A stretch of 58,037 nt of DNA from Myxococcales bacterium (GCA_013298625.1 JAAFIF010000064.1:1-58037), one strand, 5' to 3'; shown: positions 9,597 to 18,999, numbered from the stretch's first letter. Made by a program: numbers and translations. The notes: generated by a model from the letters alone, not told the origin.

Positions 9597-10847
9597 TCAC
9601 GCGCTCGCCCGTCGCCTCGCGAGAAACCGCCGCTCGGCCTCGTTGCGCGTCGCCGCGATGGCCTCGTCGTACGCGCGCCGCGCCTCGTCGCTGCGGCCGA
9701 TGCGCCGCAACAGATCCGCCTTCGCAGCGTAGAGCGCGTGGTGTCCATCGACGCCCTCGACGCCTTCGAGCGCGAGCACCGCGCGCAGACCAGCCTCGGG
9801 GCCTTCGATCATCGATCGCGCGACGGCTTCGTTGAGCGCCACGATCGGCGCGTCGACCTTCGCGCGCAAGAGCCGGTACAAATCCGCGATCTGCGCGAAG
9901 TCCGTCTGTTCGTAGCGGATGGCGTCGTCGTGCAGCGCTTGGATCGCCGCTTCGATGGCGTACGCGCTGGGCGGGCCGGCGCGAAGAGCGCGATCGAGCA
10001 GCGATTTTCCACGGGCGATCATCGCGCGATCCCACAGGCCTCGGTCCTGCTCGTCGAGCGCGATCATCTCGCCGTCCTGTGTTGTTCGCGCGGCGCGCCT
10101 CGCGTGCACGAGCAGCAGCAGCGCCAGCAACGAGAGTGCGTCGGGATGCCCCTCGACGAGCACGCACAACAGCTCGGCAAGGCGCACTGCTTCGTCGGAC
10201 AGGTCGATGCGCTGCAGCGACGCCCCTGTGGTGGCCACGTACCCTTCGTTGAAGATGGCGTACAGCACCTGCAACACCGACGCGAGCCGTCCGCGAAGCT
10301 CGCTCTTCTCGGGCACTTCGTAGGGAATCCCCGCGGTCTCGATCTTCGCCTTTGCTCGAAACAGCCGCTGCGCCATCGTCGTCGGAGCGACGCAAAACGC
10401 CCGCGCGACGTCCTCTGTCGAGAGCCCTGAGAGCCAGCGCAGCGCGAGCGCGATGCGGGTGTCTTCGGCGATGGCCGGGTGGCAGCAGGTGAAGAAGAGT
10501 CGAAGCCGGTCGTCGCCAAACGACTCGTCTTCGAGCGCCGCGAGCGCGTTGGCGTCGTGCTCGTCGCGCATCGCTCGCACCGTGGCCCGCGCCTGCGAGT
10601 GCACGACCCTGCGTCGCAACGCGTCGATCGCGCGCCGCCGCGCGACCGCCATCACCCACGCCGCGGGCGACGCGGGGACGCCTTCGTCCGGCCACTGTCG
10701 CACCGCCAATTCGATCGCCGTGTCCAGCGCGTCTTCTGCGACGTCGAAGCCGCAGCGCTTCACGAGCGCCGCGAGCACCCGCGCTCGATCGTCGCGGACA
10801 AACCTCTGGATCGCGTCTCGAGCCTCGCGCTGCGCGTCGGGGAGCAT
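9597..10847 (-). CDS. ECF42-type RNA polymerase sigma factor with C-terminal extension
   Basis: The 416-aa protein begins with sigma region 2 (AWVMAVARRRAIDALRRR near residue 63-80) followed by region 4 (SGLSTEDVARAFCVAPTTMAQRLFRAK, about 140-166). A long C-terminal extension of about 230 residues ends in a TPR-like helical stretch. This size and architecture, including the LRLFFTCCHPA motif, are those of the ECF42 group (formerly SigJ-like, DUF6596-containing). ECF42 members are known to be encoded beside DGPF proteins and lack a classical anti-sigma factor. Here the DGPF gene lies 118 bases upstream on the same strand, so the two likely form one transcription unit. Confidence 0.93.
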   Translation of the reverse strand: MLPDAQREARDAIQRFVRDDRARVLAALVKRCGFDVAEDALDTAIELAVRQWPDEGVPASPAAWVMAVARRRAIDALRRRVVHSQARATVRAMRDEHDANALAALEDESFGDDRLRLFFTCCHPAIAEDTRIALALRWLSGLSTEDVARAFCVAPTTMAQRLFRAKAKIETAGIPYEVPEKSELRGRLASVLQVLYAIFNEGYVATTGASLQRIDLSDEAVRLAELLCVLVEGHPDALSLLALLLLVHARRAARTTQDGEMIALDEQDRGLWDRAMIARGKSLLDRALRAGPPSAYAIEAAIQALHDDAIRYEQTDFAQIADLYRLLRAKVDAPIVALNEAVARSMIEGPEAGLRAVLALEGVEGVDGHHALYAAKADLLRRIGRSDEARRAYDEAIAATRNEAERRFLARRRASA

Positions 10848-10965
10848 GACTGCGTTCGAGATTCACTACGACCCGCGGCGGTGGGTCAACGGCCCATTCG
10901 GGAGGCTGCCGCCGTGCTGCGCCGTCGCTGCAGCGTCGATGCGACAGCGCCGCAGCGAGACAAGC

Positions 10966-11739
10966 TCAGGCGTACGCGCGGGTGTCCATCACCGGACGTA
11001 CTTCGACGGTGCCCGTCTCCGACGCTGGAATCTTCGCCGCGAGCGCCACCGCCTCGTCGAGGTTCTTCGCCCACACTCGGTAGTACCCGCCGAGCTGCTC
11101 GCGCGTCTCCGCGAACGGCCCGTCGCGAACGACGCGCTTCGCTCCGTCGAGCGACACCGATCGCGCCTTCGTCACCGAGTCGAGCGGCTCGCCCGCGATG
11201 AACTGCCCAGACGCGCGAATCTCCGCGGAGAACTGCATGTAGCGAGCGAAGACCGCGCCGCGCTCGGCTTCGCTCATCGTCTCCCAGGCGCGCTCGTTTT
11301 CGTACAGCAAGAGCAGGTACTGCTTGTGCGTTTCGGCAGAGAGCTTGGGTACCTCTGCGGCAGCGCTGGACGACTGCGGGGCCGCGCCGCTCGGCATCGC
11401 CATGATCGGCCGCACTTCGATCGTGCCGAAGCGCGCACCCGGGATCTTCGCCGCCCACGTGAGCGCCTCTTCTTCGCTCTCGGCGTCGATCGAGTAGTAG
11501 CCGCCGAGCTGCTCGCGGGTCTCGGCGAAGGGCCCGTCTTTGACCGCGCGCTTCGCGTCTCGAACGAGCACAGACGTCGCCGTGTGCGTCGGCTCGAGGG
11601 CTGCGCAATCGCCGGCGCGCCCCGTAGAGAAGAGGGCCTTGGTGTACTCGCCGTAGGCTTGCATGACCGCTTCGCCCTCGGCGGGTGTGCTGTTCGCGAA
11701 GCGAGACTCCGCGGCGTGGATCAACAAAACGTACTGCAT
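10966..11739 (-). CDS. Tandem YCII-related DGPF protein, partner of ECF42 sigma factor
   Basis: The 257-aa protein holds two complete YCII/DGPF domains. Each has the diagnostic DGPFAETREQLGGYY stretch (DGPF at residues 68-71 and 206-209) followed by a conserved AAKIP segment and an EVRP end. Members of the family are the constant neighbours of ECF42 sigma factors, and they may modulate sigma activity or be its regulatory targets. The two-domain form is a natural tandem fusion. The ATG at 11739 starts directly with the domain (MQYVLLIH). An AGGAG lies about 13 bases upstream, somewhat far. The longer in-frame Met upstream adds unrelated residues. Confidence 0.9.
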   Translation of the reverse strand: MQYVLLIHAAESRFANSTPAEGEAVMQAYGEYTKALFSTGRAGDCAALEPTHTATSVLVRDAKRAVKDGPFAETREQLGGYYSIDAESEEEALTWAAKIPGARFGTIEVRPIMAMPSGAAPQSSSAAAEVPKLSAETHKQYLLLLYENERAWETMSEAERGAVFARYMQFSAEIRASGQFIAGEPLDSVTKARSVSLDGAKRVVRDGPFAETREQLGGYYRVWAKNLDEAVALAAKIPASETGTVEVRPVMDTRAYA

Positions 11740-11901
11740 GATGTGCTGTTCACTCCTTTCGACGGCTCCATGTCGAGCGAGCAGACCGCCCATCGACAAC
11801 GGCTCGACGATTTTTCGTCGCCGTCCGACGCGCCCTGTCGCGTCCCTACAATGTGCGGTGATTTCCGACCGCAGCGCGCTCGCGACGTGCGCTGACGAGC
11901 G

Positions 11902-13236
11902 TCAGCGCTCGACCAGGGCCGCGGCTGCGGCCGACCACGGACGAGCCAGCGCAGCAACGGTCGGAAACCGCTCGTACCACCGATGGACCAGCTGCATCTG
12001 CAGCGCTGTCGGCAGCAGCCGGGCGGCGAGCCTGGGCGCGCGCAACGCAGAGCGCGCGAGGCCCGCGAGCAAACGAGCGTCGAGCGCGGGCATCTCTTGC
12101 GCGAGCCCAGCAGCGAACGTCTGCTCCGTGAAGAGCCCCGACGCGATCAGCTCGGCGACGTCGTCGCGCGAGAACGTCTGCGACAGCCGCCGAAACACGT
12201 CGTACGCCGCGAGCCGCGCGCCCAGCGTTCGGTGAAATCGCTGTTGGTACCGCTGGCTCGCGCCGCGCGGATCGCGGGCGAACTCTTCGGCGAGCATGCG
12301 CGCTGCGATCATCCCTGCGCCGACGCCGCTTCCGTGCGCGGAGAACACCTGGCACGCCGCGTCGCCGATCAGCGCGGCGCCCTCGATCGCGAGCGTGTCG
12401 TACGGCCTTCGAAGCGGAATCGCGCCCGCGCCGCCGAACAACCGCTCGCCGACCCAGTCGTGCTCGCGCACGAACTCGTCCACGAGCGCTTGCCCGCTCG
12501 CGTGTTCGCGCGCTGCGATGGCGCCGGTCAGGATCTCGACCTCCGCGCGCTCGAGGTCCACTTGAATCAGCCGCGTCGAGAAGCCTCCCTCGAGCCCCAC
12601 GACGCCGAGCGCGTCTCCGACGGCGCCGCGCGAAGCGAGCCACGCTCGCGCGTCGCGCACCGAACGAATGCGCCGCACCTCTTGCGCCGCCGAGCACACG
12701 TCGCCGTGTTTGGGTCGAGGACATCGCTCGCTGAGCGCCGCGACGCGGCTGCGCACGACGCCGCTCATCCCCGAGGCGTCGACGACGAGCGACGCGCGGA
12801 GCGTCGCTTTGCTTGTGCGCACGCCGGTCACGCGTCCGTCGCTCGAGAGCACTTCGCGCAGGGGCTCTGACCCGCGCAGCACCGCGCCCGCCTCGCGCGC
12901 TGCGGTCTGCAGGCGATCGACCATGTGCCGCATGTCGACGAACAGGACGGGCGAGCCGTCGAGCACCAGCCGGTGCTTCCACGACGGGTCGAGCATCACG
13001 TGACGAGCGACGCGCGCGCGAAGCTCGGGCCGCTCGGTGGGCTTGTCCACGCCGGCCTCGTCGAACATCCAGTCAGGGATCGCGTTGACCCAACGCGCCC
13101 CGCTGTCCGCGAGCGGCCGCGCGTCGATCAGCAGCACACGCTTGTTGGCGCGAGCGAGGTGCAGGGCCGCCGCGCTGCCCGCCGTCCCTGCGCCGACGAC
13201 GACGGCGTCCCAGTGCTCGATGCGCTCGGTCGTCAC
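11902..13236 (-). CDS. FAD-dependent oxidoreductase, geranylgeranyl reductase/halogenase-like
   Basis: The 444-aa protein begins at a GTG and carries a dinucleotide-binding GxGxxG motif at residues 15-20 with the acidic end of the Rossmann fold (LLIDARP). The second FAD motif is EGAALIGDAACQV near residue 290. This is the layout of the PHBH-type group that includes geranylgeranyl reductases, lycopene cyclase-like enzymes and tryptophan halogenases. The substrate cannot be told from sequence. The gene is divergent from the propeller gene at 13470 with a 233-base promoter region, and stands 162 bases upstream of the DGPF gene on the same strand. Confidence 0.85.
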   Translation of the reverse strand: MTTERIEHWDAVVVGAGTAGSAAALHLARANKRVLLIDARPLADSGARWVNAIPDWMFDEAGVDKPTERPELRARVARHVMLDPSWKHRLVLDGSPVLFVDMRHMVDRLQTAAREAGAVLRGSEPLREVLSSDGRVTGVRTSKATLRASLVVDASGMSGVVRSRVAALSERCPRPKHGDVCSAAQEVRRIRSVRDARAWLASRGAVGDALGVVGLEGGFSTRLIQVDLERAEVEILTGAIAAREHASGQALVDEFVREHDWVGERLFGGAGAIPLRRPYDTLAIEGAALIGDAACQVFSAHGSGVGAGMIAARMLAEEFARDPRGASQRYQQRFHRTLGARLAAYDVFRRLSQTFSRDDVAELIASGLFTEQTFAAGLAQEMPALDARLLAGLARSALRAPRLAARLLPTALQMQLVHRWYERFPTVAALARPWSAAAAALVER

Positions 13237-13469
13237 AGCGCGGGACTGTACGGCCCGTCCGAGCGATCGTCGAACACCACGTTGCTCGCTCGTGCCGCTG
13301 GCCTGCCGCGAGCGCGATGCAGCGTTGGCACGCAAGTGGTCGACGTGATTCTCGCTGCGGCGAAGCTCTGAAAGCGTATGGCCTCCGAGCCCGAATCGCG
13401 CCACGGTGGTTGCTCGATCGCGCGCGCTCGAACACGATCGCGCTTCGGCCCAAGAGGGGCGTTGACGCC

Positions 13470-15398
13470 ATGGTAACGAACCAGCTTCCTTCGCCCACAG
13501 TGCTGCTCGCCCACGCGCGTGGCCGCACGGTACCTGCGTTGATCGCAGAGCTGACCCGCGAGGGCGCCGCAGGACGCTCTCGCGTCGCGTTGGCTCGCGC
13601 GCTGCGTGCGGATCTCGCGCAAATCACGGCGCGTCCCGAGCTCGCTGCGCAGCTCTTGCTTCGCAGGCTCGCGTGGCACCTCGTGGCCGATGGCGGGTCC
13701 GACGTAGCCGTGTCCGAGACGACGCGCGCGCTGCGGACGTGGCTCGATGAGCTCGTGCGCGAGGCTGCGCCGCGCGTGTGGCTGCGCTCGCTGCGGCCGT
13801 GCGCGCCGACGCTGGAGGGCGCGTTCGTGCAGGAGTTCATCGGGGATTTCGACCGCTATGGCGTCGAGCTGGCCTTCGTCGGCGACGGCTCTGTGATCGC
13901 GGCGTCGAGCCGCAGCGCCGCCGCGGCGTGGTCGTGCGTCACGGGCGCGCGGCTCGAATCCGTAGCGATGCCCGAGCCGCACAAGTGGTGCATCGACCTT
14001 CACCGACCGCAGCATCGACCGCAGCACGTCGAGGCGTTCGTCATCGACCGTGTGAGCAACGTCGAGCGGCTCGTGATCCCCACGCTGGAGTTTGGCTGCT
14101 GGACCGCGGTCCGCGCGCTGCCGTCGCTCGACGGCGCCATCGTCGTGGGCTGGTACGAGGACTACCTGGGAATCGTCACGCGCTTCGATCGACGCGGCCG
14201 CGGGTCGACCGAGCGATGGACCAAGCGCTTCGACGGGGCGATCGACGCGATCGCCTCGAGCGCCGACGGCTCGTTGCTCGCTGTGCAGTCGTGTGGGCGC
14301 GTCCTGCTCTTGGACCCGAGCAACGGAGCGGAGCTCGGCGGGATCGAGCAACAAGCGAGCGCGCTGGCGCTGAGCTTCGACAACGAGCTGCTCGCGACGG
14401 TCGACGAGCACGCGATTCGACTGTGGGACGTTCGCGCGATCCGGCGCGGCGACGCGAAGCCCACGCGCCCGTCGCCCACCGCCGTAGGAAGGGTGGACGC
14501 GCAGTTCGACGCGCGGTCACGGCGCGTGCTCATGGGCGGCGCGCTTCGTGATCCGAGCAACGGGGCCACGATCGCCGAGCTCGCGTTGGACGCCATGAAC
14601 TACCTCGAAGGCGGCCCGCCCGAGCGAGCCTCGGGGATCTACGCCGATCGCGTCGTCGAGGTGGGCTTCAGCGTGCGCGCGTTTTCGCTCGAAGACGGCG
14701 CCCCGCTCGCGACGGCGAAGCTGGGGCCCTTCGCGCACTGGCACGTGGTGCGGGTGGCCGGCGACGGTCGTTCGCTGGTGTGGGCGCACACGAACGCGGT
14801 CGCACGATGGCGCGTGTGCTCGATCGACACGGGCGATGTGCTGCGCGAGGCACCGTCGACGGACGTGACCGCGAGGTGCTTCGAGCTCTCTCCCGACGGA
14901 CGGACGCTCGCGTGCGCCGACGAGGACGGAGCGATTCGCTTCTGGGACACCTTCGGCGACGCGCCTCCTCGGGTCGTACACGTCGGCGGCGCCGCGTACG
15001 AGCTGTGCTGGTCGATCGACGGCGCGCGCGTCGTGCTCGCGCTCGAGCGCGAGGGGCTCGTGCAAATCGACGTGGCGCGCGGCGAGGTCGTGAGTCGATG
15101 CGCGCTCGAGTTGCCGGGCCCCTTCGACGAGCGCGAGCTGCAGCGCGACGGTGCTGGCTTGTGGCGGTGGCGCGCGACCGCGGCGGCGATCGAGGCGCTT
15201 CACGGATGGAGCGGATTTCGCGCGCGCGAGCATCGATGGTCGATCGAGCGCGACGTCGGCGGCTGGCTGCTCGTCGATGCTCGATCGCGAGATCGCACGT
15301 TCATCGCATCCACCACGCGGCCGGTGGTGGATCGAACGGGTCGCTACGTCGCGACGCGCGACGAGCTCTGCGTGATCGAGCTCGACGAAGCCGGCTGA
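13470..15398 (+). CDS. WD40-like beta-propeller protein with helical N-terminal domain
   Basis: The 642-aa protein has about 115 helical N-terminal residues, followed by a long series of WD40-like blades (for example ALSFDNELLATVDEHAIRLWD and SPDGRTLACADEDGAIRFWD), enough for a full propeller. There is no signal peptide or membrane segment, so it is likely cytoplasmic. AGAGGGG lies about 7 bases before the ATG at 13470. Its 3' end overlaps the convergent gene at 15344 by 55 bases. It resembles the other orphan propellers in the window only in general layout. A role in protein-protein assembly is inferred from the fold alone. Confidence 0.8.
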   Translation: MVTNQLPSPTVLLAHARGRTVPALIAELTREGAAGRSRVALARALRADLAQITARPELAAQLLLRRLAWHLVADGGSDVAVSETTRALRTWLDELVREAAPRVWLRSLRPCAPTLEGAFVQEFIGDFDRYGVELAFVGDGSVIAASSRSAAAAWSCVTGARLESVAMPEPHKWCIDLHRPQHRPQHVEAFVIDRVSNVERLVIPTLEFGCWTAVRALPSLDGAIVVGWYEDYLGIVTRFDRRGRGSTERWTKRFDGAIDAIASSADGSLLAVQSCGRVLLLDPSNGAELGGIEQQASALALSFDNELLATVDEHAIRLWDVRAIRRGDAKPTRPSPTAVGRVDAQFDARSRRVLMGGALRDPSNGATIAELALDAMNYLEGGPPERASGIYADRVVEVGFSVRAFSLEDGAPLATAKLGPFAHWHVVRVAGDGRSLVWAHTNAVARWRVCSIDTGDVLREAPSTDVTARCFELSPDGRTLACADEDGAIRFWDTFGDAPPRVVHVGGAAYELCWSIDGARVVLALEREGLVQIDVARGEVVSRCALELPGPFDERELQRDGAGLWRWRATAAAIEALHGWSGFRAREHRWSIERDVGGWLLVDARSRDRTFIASTTRPVVDRTGRYVATRDELCVIELDEAG

Positions 15399-16426
15399 GC
15401 GACCGAGCGTGGGCGCTGCGCGCGTCGTGCGCGCCGGACGACCAGCGCGCCGACGAGCGAGAGCAAGATCGAGAGCGATGGGCTCGACGCAGGGCCCTGG
15501 CTCGCCGGGCTCGCGACGCTGCAAGCCCGATTGCACCGTCGTTGGTCGCCGCTGCGATCGAGGGAGACGAACGTGGACGCGCAATCGCCGCTGATCCACG
15601 CGGAGATCGCCGTGGTCGCCTGCGCGTGGGTGTCGACCGAGCCCCAGCCGAGGGCGGTGCACGTCGCTGTTCCGTCAGGGCTGACTGGAATCGCGAGGTA
15701 CAAGGGTTGGCCTGCGTCGAGCTGGTCCCACCGGATGGGCTGCGCGCCGTTGGCTTCGACGGGAACGAGCACTCGACCCCGGTCGGTCGCTGCGGTCACG
15801 CTGATCGTGTCGCCGACCGAGTGCCCTTCGGTGCTCCCGTAAATGCGGTCGATGCGCGCGATGTTGGACTCGATGAGTGTGCAGTCGAGGACCGCGGTCG
15901 TCTGCACGCCGCCGTCTCCCTCGTAGCGAGACTGTGGCGCGCCGCGAATTCGATACGGCGCGCAGAAGCACTGCGCCGCGGTCGAGCACGTCGGAGCGTA
16001 GCCCGGCTGGATGAGCGACGCCTCGGTCAGCGAAATCCCCGCAGCTTCGAGCCACTGAACCAGCCGCGGTTCGTCCGCGAGTTGGTGCACGGTGGCGAGG
16101 TTGCGCTCGGACGCGATCTTCTGGACAAGCTCGGACTCGCCCGAGAGCTCGAGCAGGTGCCCCACCGCGCACCGCGTCCCCTGCTCGTCGACGAACACCG
16201 GCGAATGCCAGCCGGTGCGGTGATTCTCAGGAAAGATCCCCTCTTCGCGGTACTCGCGCAGCGCTCGCAAGAGCACATCGCGGACGAGCGCGCGCAGCGG
16301 ATCGAGCGTCGCCGCGCTCTCGCTCGCGAACTTCTCGGCGCGAGCGATGTGCGCAGCGACGCGGCTGCGCTCGCGAGCACGCTTCGAAAACGCGCGGCCC
16401 GTGCGTGAAAAAAGCATTCCCACCAT
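15344..16426 (-). CDS. Hypothetical protein with CAVGHLL module and C-terminal membrane anchor
   Basis: A 360-aa protein whose first half contains a conserved-looking module (SPVFVDEQGTRCAVGHLLE, then VHQLADEPRLVQWLEAAGI and IQPGY). I associate this pattern with uncharacterised myxobacterial proteins. The second half is beta-rich with several Cys. The end has CNRAC, a hydrophobic helix (SLSILLSLVGALVV) and an Arg-rich stretch, like a MYXO-CTERM anchor, but then continues for about 20 Ser-rich residues that are antisense to the neighbouring propeller gene. No convincing signal peptide is visible after the ATG at 16426 or at Met4, which is odd for an anchored surface protein. Confidence 0.7.
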   Translation of the reverse strand: MVGMLFSRTGRAFSKRARERSRVAAHIARAEKFASESAATLDPLRALVRDVLLRALREYREEGIFPENHRTGWHSPVFVDEQGTRCAVGHLLELSGESELVQKIASERNLATVHQLADEPRLVQWLEAAGISLTEASLIQPGYAPTCSTAAQCFCAPYRIRGAPQSRYEGDGGVQTTAVLDCTLIESNIARIDRIYGSTEGHSVGDTISVTAATDRGRVLVPVEANGAQPIRWDQLDAGQPLYLAIPVSPDGTATCTALGWGSVDTHAQATTAISAWISGDCASTFVSLDRSGDQRRCNRACSVASPASQGPASSPSLSILLSLVGALVVRRARRAQRPRSVAQPASSSSITQSSSRVAT

Positions 16427-16470
16427 GGAGTCGACGGTAGCAGCGCGGGTATCGCGCGCCAATGTGACGC

Positions 16471-16602
16471 CGATGTCGCGGCGCCGCTCACGAAACGGCT
16501 GCCGAATCGAAGGGCTCACCGGCCGCTTCGCTCGCTCCCGAGCGACGTGCAGCGTTCGACGAGCGCTGCTTCGGTGTCGCGCGATTGCAGCGGCGGGGAC
16601 AG
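16471..16602 (+). repeat. Copy 1 of a duplicated upstream region
   Basis: About 130 bases nearly identical (a handful of substitutions and small indels) to 21512-21648, the region directly upstream of the 881-aa protein gene. In this copy it leads into the deletion-scarred mini-ORF at 16606. Confidence 0.88.
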
Positions 16603-16605
16603 GCG

Positions 16606-16650
16606 ATGAACGCCCAGCAGATCGTGCAGCTCGACGGCGGTCGGTTTTGA
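16606..16650 (+). pseudogene. 14-codon deletion remnant of a paralogue of the 881-aa gene
   Basis: After the duplicated upstream region an ATG opens a 14-residue frame, MNAQQIVQLDGGRF, then TGA. Bases 16610-16641 are identical to 21935-21966, which encode residues 97-106 (AQQIVQLDGG) of the 881-aa protein. The start codon has thus been joined to codon 97 by a deletion of about 286 bases, and homology ends after the GG pair. This is the scar of a former second copy. The rest of 16427-16762 (upstream repeat, then about 110 bases before the next gene) shows no other gene. Confidence 0.8.
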
Positions 16651-16762
16651 CCCCAGCGCCGTCGCGCGCAGCGACTTCGGAGCGCAGCGTCGCGCGCAAG
16701 CGATCGAGCGGGGACGACTTCGTCGGCGACAGCGTTGGCGGATCGCGGATATACCAACGGAC

Positions 16763-18052
16763 ATGGTCGTGGCGATCGCGAAGAGTCGACTCGAGTCCAG
16801 CGTCGAGCTCTCTGCCGACGCGCAGGCGGTTCGGCTCTTCGATGACAGCGGGGGATACGAAGCTTTTCGTCTCACCGATGGCGGCGCAACGCTCTACGGC
16901 GATGATCGCTCTCGCGGCGGGCTCGCGTTCATCGACGTCGCCAGCGGGGAGGTCTCCTCGGTGCTCTCTGTTGCAACGATCGGTGAGGCTCTCGTCTCAC
17001 CGGACGGGAGTCGGGTGGCGGTTCAGGGATGGGACGACGAGCCGTATGTGCGGCTGTACTCGCGCAGCGGGCAACTGCTCGGTGAAGACCGGCGCCTCAA
17101 AATGCAGCACGCGCGCATCGCGTTCACCGGTGACAGCCAGCGTCTGGTGATCGCACACAGCTGGTTCTCGCGCCCGTGGCCGCTGCACATCTTCGATCGA
17201 GACGGCAACGACCTCGGTGACTTCAAGGTCGACGTTGATCCGTCCAGACTCGCGACGGTTGGGCCCACCTCGATCGCCGCCCGCGGCGCGTGGAACGGAA
17301 TGCAGATCATCGACGCCGTCGCCCGCACCAAGAGCGAGGTCATCGGTCACGATACAGCGGCGGTGTACACGCTCGCTGTCGACGGCGATCGCGTGATCGC
17401 AGGCTCGCAGACCGGTCTGGTGATGCTGTTTTCTCTCCCTGGCACCACCGCGGCGTGGCCGTCTGTGGAGTCTCTGCTCGACGCGCGCCTCGAGCCTCTC
17501 GCGGCGCTCGTGAAGCGACTGAAGAATCGGCTCGCGAAGGCTCGTTCGGGAGCGCACAAGCGCGATCTCGAAGAGCAAATTCAAGCTGCGCAGAGGACCC
17601 TGCAGAAGCCTGAGTTCATGAGCGACCGAGGCGCGATCTTTCCTGGCGTCGGTGGAGAGTTGTTGGAGCTCACCCTCGCGGGAGACGACATCGTTGCCGC
17701 ATCTCGGACAGACGTCGTTCGGTTCTCGATGGCGACGTTGCGAGAGGACGTCGTGCTCGCGAGCAGCCCTGCAGGCGGCCTTCACGTGACCCTGACTCTG
17801 CGGAGTCGCTACGAAGGTCGGCTGCTCGTCGAAGTGTTCCACAAGCGACGCGAGCTTTGGGTGATCGACATGGGCCAACGCTCCATCGCCGACCCAGCTA
17901 CGACGCGCGCGACGAAGCCGGAGACAGCTTCGAAATCGACGTCGTCCGCCAAGAAATCATCGCCCGAAACAGCGGCGAAAATGCCTGCAAGACTCGCATC
18001 GACGCGCCCTGCCCAAGAGCCTTCTAAACCACTACCGCGACGGGGTTCGTAG
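16763..18052 (+). CDS. Orphan beta-propeller protein with coiled insert and basic tail
   Basis: A 429-aa protein of propeller-type repeats (LSADAQAVRLFDDSGGYEAF, LVSPDGSRVAVQGWDDEPYV). They are interrupted near residues 245-285 by a charged predicted coiled segment (LAALVKRLKNRLAKA), and followed by a Lys/Ser/Thr/Pro-rich low-complexity tail of about 50 residues. No signal peptide. The coiled insert suggests partner binding or oligomerisation, and the basic tail could bind nucleic acid or other acidic ligands. Both are guesses. The gene lies just downstream of the decayed copy of the 881-aa gene and ends at a strong hairpin. Confidence 0.78.
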   Translation: MVVAIAKSRLESSVELSADAQAVRLFDDSGGYEAFRLTDGGATLYGDDRSRGGLAFIDVASGEVSSVLSVATIGEALVSPDGSRVAVQGWDDEPYVRLYSRSGQLLGEDRRLKMQHARIAFTGDSQRLVIAHSWFSRPWPLHIFDRDGNDLGDFKVDVDPSRLATVGPTSIAARGAWNGMQIIDAVARTKSEVIGHDTAAVYTLAVDGDRVIAGSQTGLVMLFSLPGTTAAWPSVESLLDARLEPLAALVKRLKNRLAKARSGAHKRDLEEQIQAAQRTLQKPEFMSDRGAIFPGVGGELLELTLAGDDIVAASRTDVVRFSMATLREDVVLASSPAGGLHVTLTLRSRYEGRLLVEVFHKRRELWVIDMGQRSIADPATTRATKPETASKSTSSAKKSSPETAAKMPARLASTRPAQEPSKPLPRRGS

Positions 18053-18057
18053 TTTTC

Positions 18058-18077
18058 CCACTGCGCGGCAGTGGTTT
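18058..18077 (+). terminator. Probable intrinsic terminator
   Basis: A perfect 7-bp inverted repeat, CCACTGC-GCG-GCAGTGG (18058-18074), begins 5 bases after the stop codon of the propeller gene and is followed by TTT and a T-rich stretch. On the other strand the run TTTT also precedes it, so it could act in both directions. The following 331 bases up to 18408 contain no recognisable gene. They include a short direct repeat with the core GTTGCGCGATC (near 18335 and 18357) and presumably the promoter of the next operon. Confidence 0.6.
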
Positions 18078-18408
18078 GACTTGATTTCAACCGCGCTGAT
18101 CCGCTCCGCGTGTCTTCGACGCTCGTCGCCGGCGCGGTATCGCAAGAGAGGCAGCGGGTGAGTTGACCGTTGACTCGCCCGCACTTCCGCTGTGCGTTGC
18201 GCAGAGAGCGTCATCGACGACGGCGGAGCCACGGCCAGGGGTGTGGTTCCCATCCTGCTCAAGCGGCCGTTCGGACATCGGCGCCGACACGGTCCGAGCA
18301 CGCGCAGCGGATCGCTCACGGTGCGCGGAGCGTTCGTTGCGCGATCCGTCATGCCCGTTGCGCGATCGGTCAACAAAGCTCGCCGAGCTCGCGCGTAGGA
18401 CTGAGGCG

Positions 18409-18999
18409 ATGAACACAGAGGCAATCGCAGCGATCGCCGTCGCCGTCGCGACGCAAGCGAGCGCGGCAAGGGCACAACCTCGGGCCGTCGCGCCCGCAAC
18501 AGAGGCGCTCGCTCCAACGAGTCGTCACTCGATCGAAGCGAGCGTCTATTTGCACCAGCTCGTGCATCCCGGAGCGCAAGTCGGCTACTCGTATCGACTG
18601 CTCTCGACGGCCAACGAAGTCCACTCGCTGATCATCGGCGCGGACGTGGGAACGTATGTGTGGCTCCGCCATTCGATCGGCGCGTTCGTGCTTCCGCGGG
18701 TCGGCTACCGGCTGAGAACGCCCGGCGGCTTTCACGCCGAGGTCAATGTGCACGCGGGCTACCTGCAGGGCGTGCTCGCGAGCGAGTCGTACGACGTGGT
18801 GGACGGCGCGGTCGTGGCGTCCGGGCGCGCGGGCTACCCGTACGCGTACGTCGGACCCTCAGCGGGCGTCGGATACTCGATTCGCGCGATCCGCGTGACG
18901 CCGTTCGCGCGCATCGGCGTGCAGTGGCAGCTCCCGGTGTTCGATCAATCGCTGATGCGCATCGTGGCTGCCGTCGGCGCGGAGGTGGCGTTTCGATGA
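18409..18999 (+). CDS. Putative outer-membrane beta-barrel protein
   Basis: A 196-aa protein with a signal peptide (AIAVAVATQASAARAQP) and a mature part made of alternating hydrophobic/polar strands rich in Gly, Tyr and Val (VGYSYRLLS, HAEVNVHAGYLQG, YVGPSAGVGYSI), ending in VGAEVAFR with a C-terminal aromatic-x pattern typical of barrels. The ATG at 18409 follows TGAGG. It overlaps the following hydrolase gene by ATGA, so the two are probably co-translated, with the barrel perhaps acting as a channel or surface partner for the hydrolase. Confidence 0.68.
   Translation: MNTEAIAAIAVAVATQASAARAQPRAVAPATEALAPTSRHSIEASVYLHQLVHPGAQVGYSYRLLSTANEVHSLIIGADVGTYVWLRHSIGAFVLPRVGYRLRTPGGFHAEVNVHAGYLQGVLASESYDVVDGAVVASGRAGYPYAYVGPSAGVGYSIRAIRVTPFARIGVQWQLPVFDQSLMRIVAAVGAEVAFR

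Noticed and set aside
7694..9748. A 684-aa minus-strand frame with Val/Ala/Asp repeats
   Set aside because: It is the reverse complement of the TSP3 DxDxDG codons. The repetition is inherited from the true gene on the plus strand.
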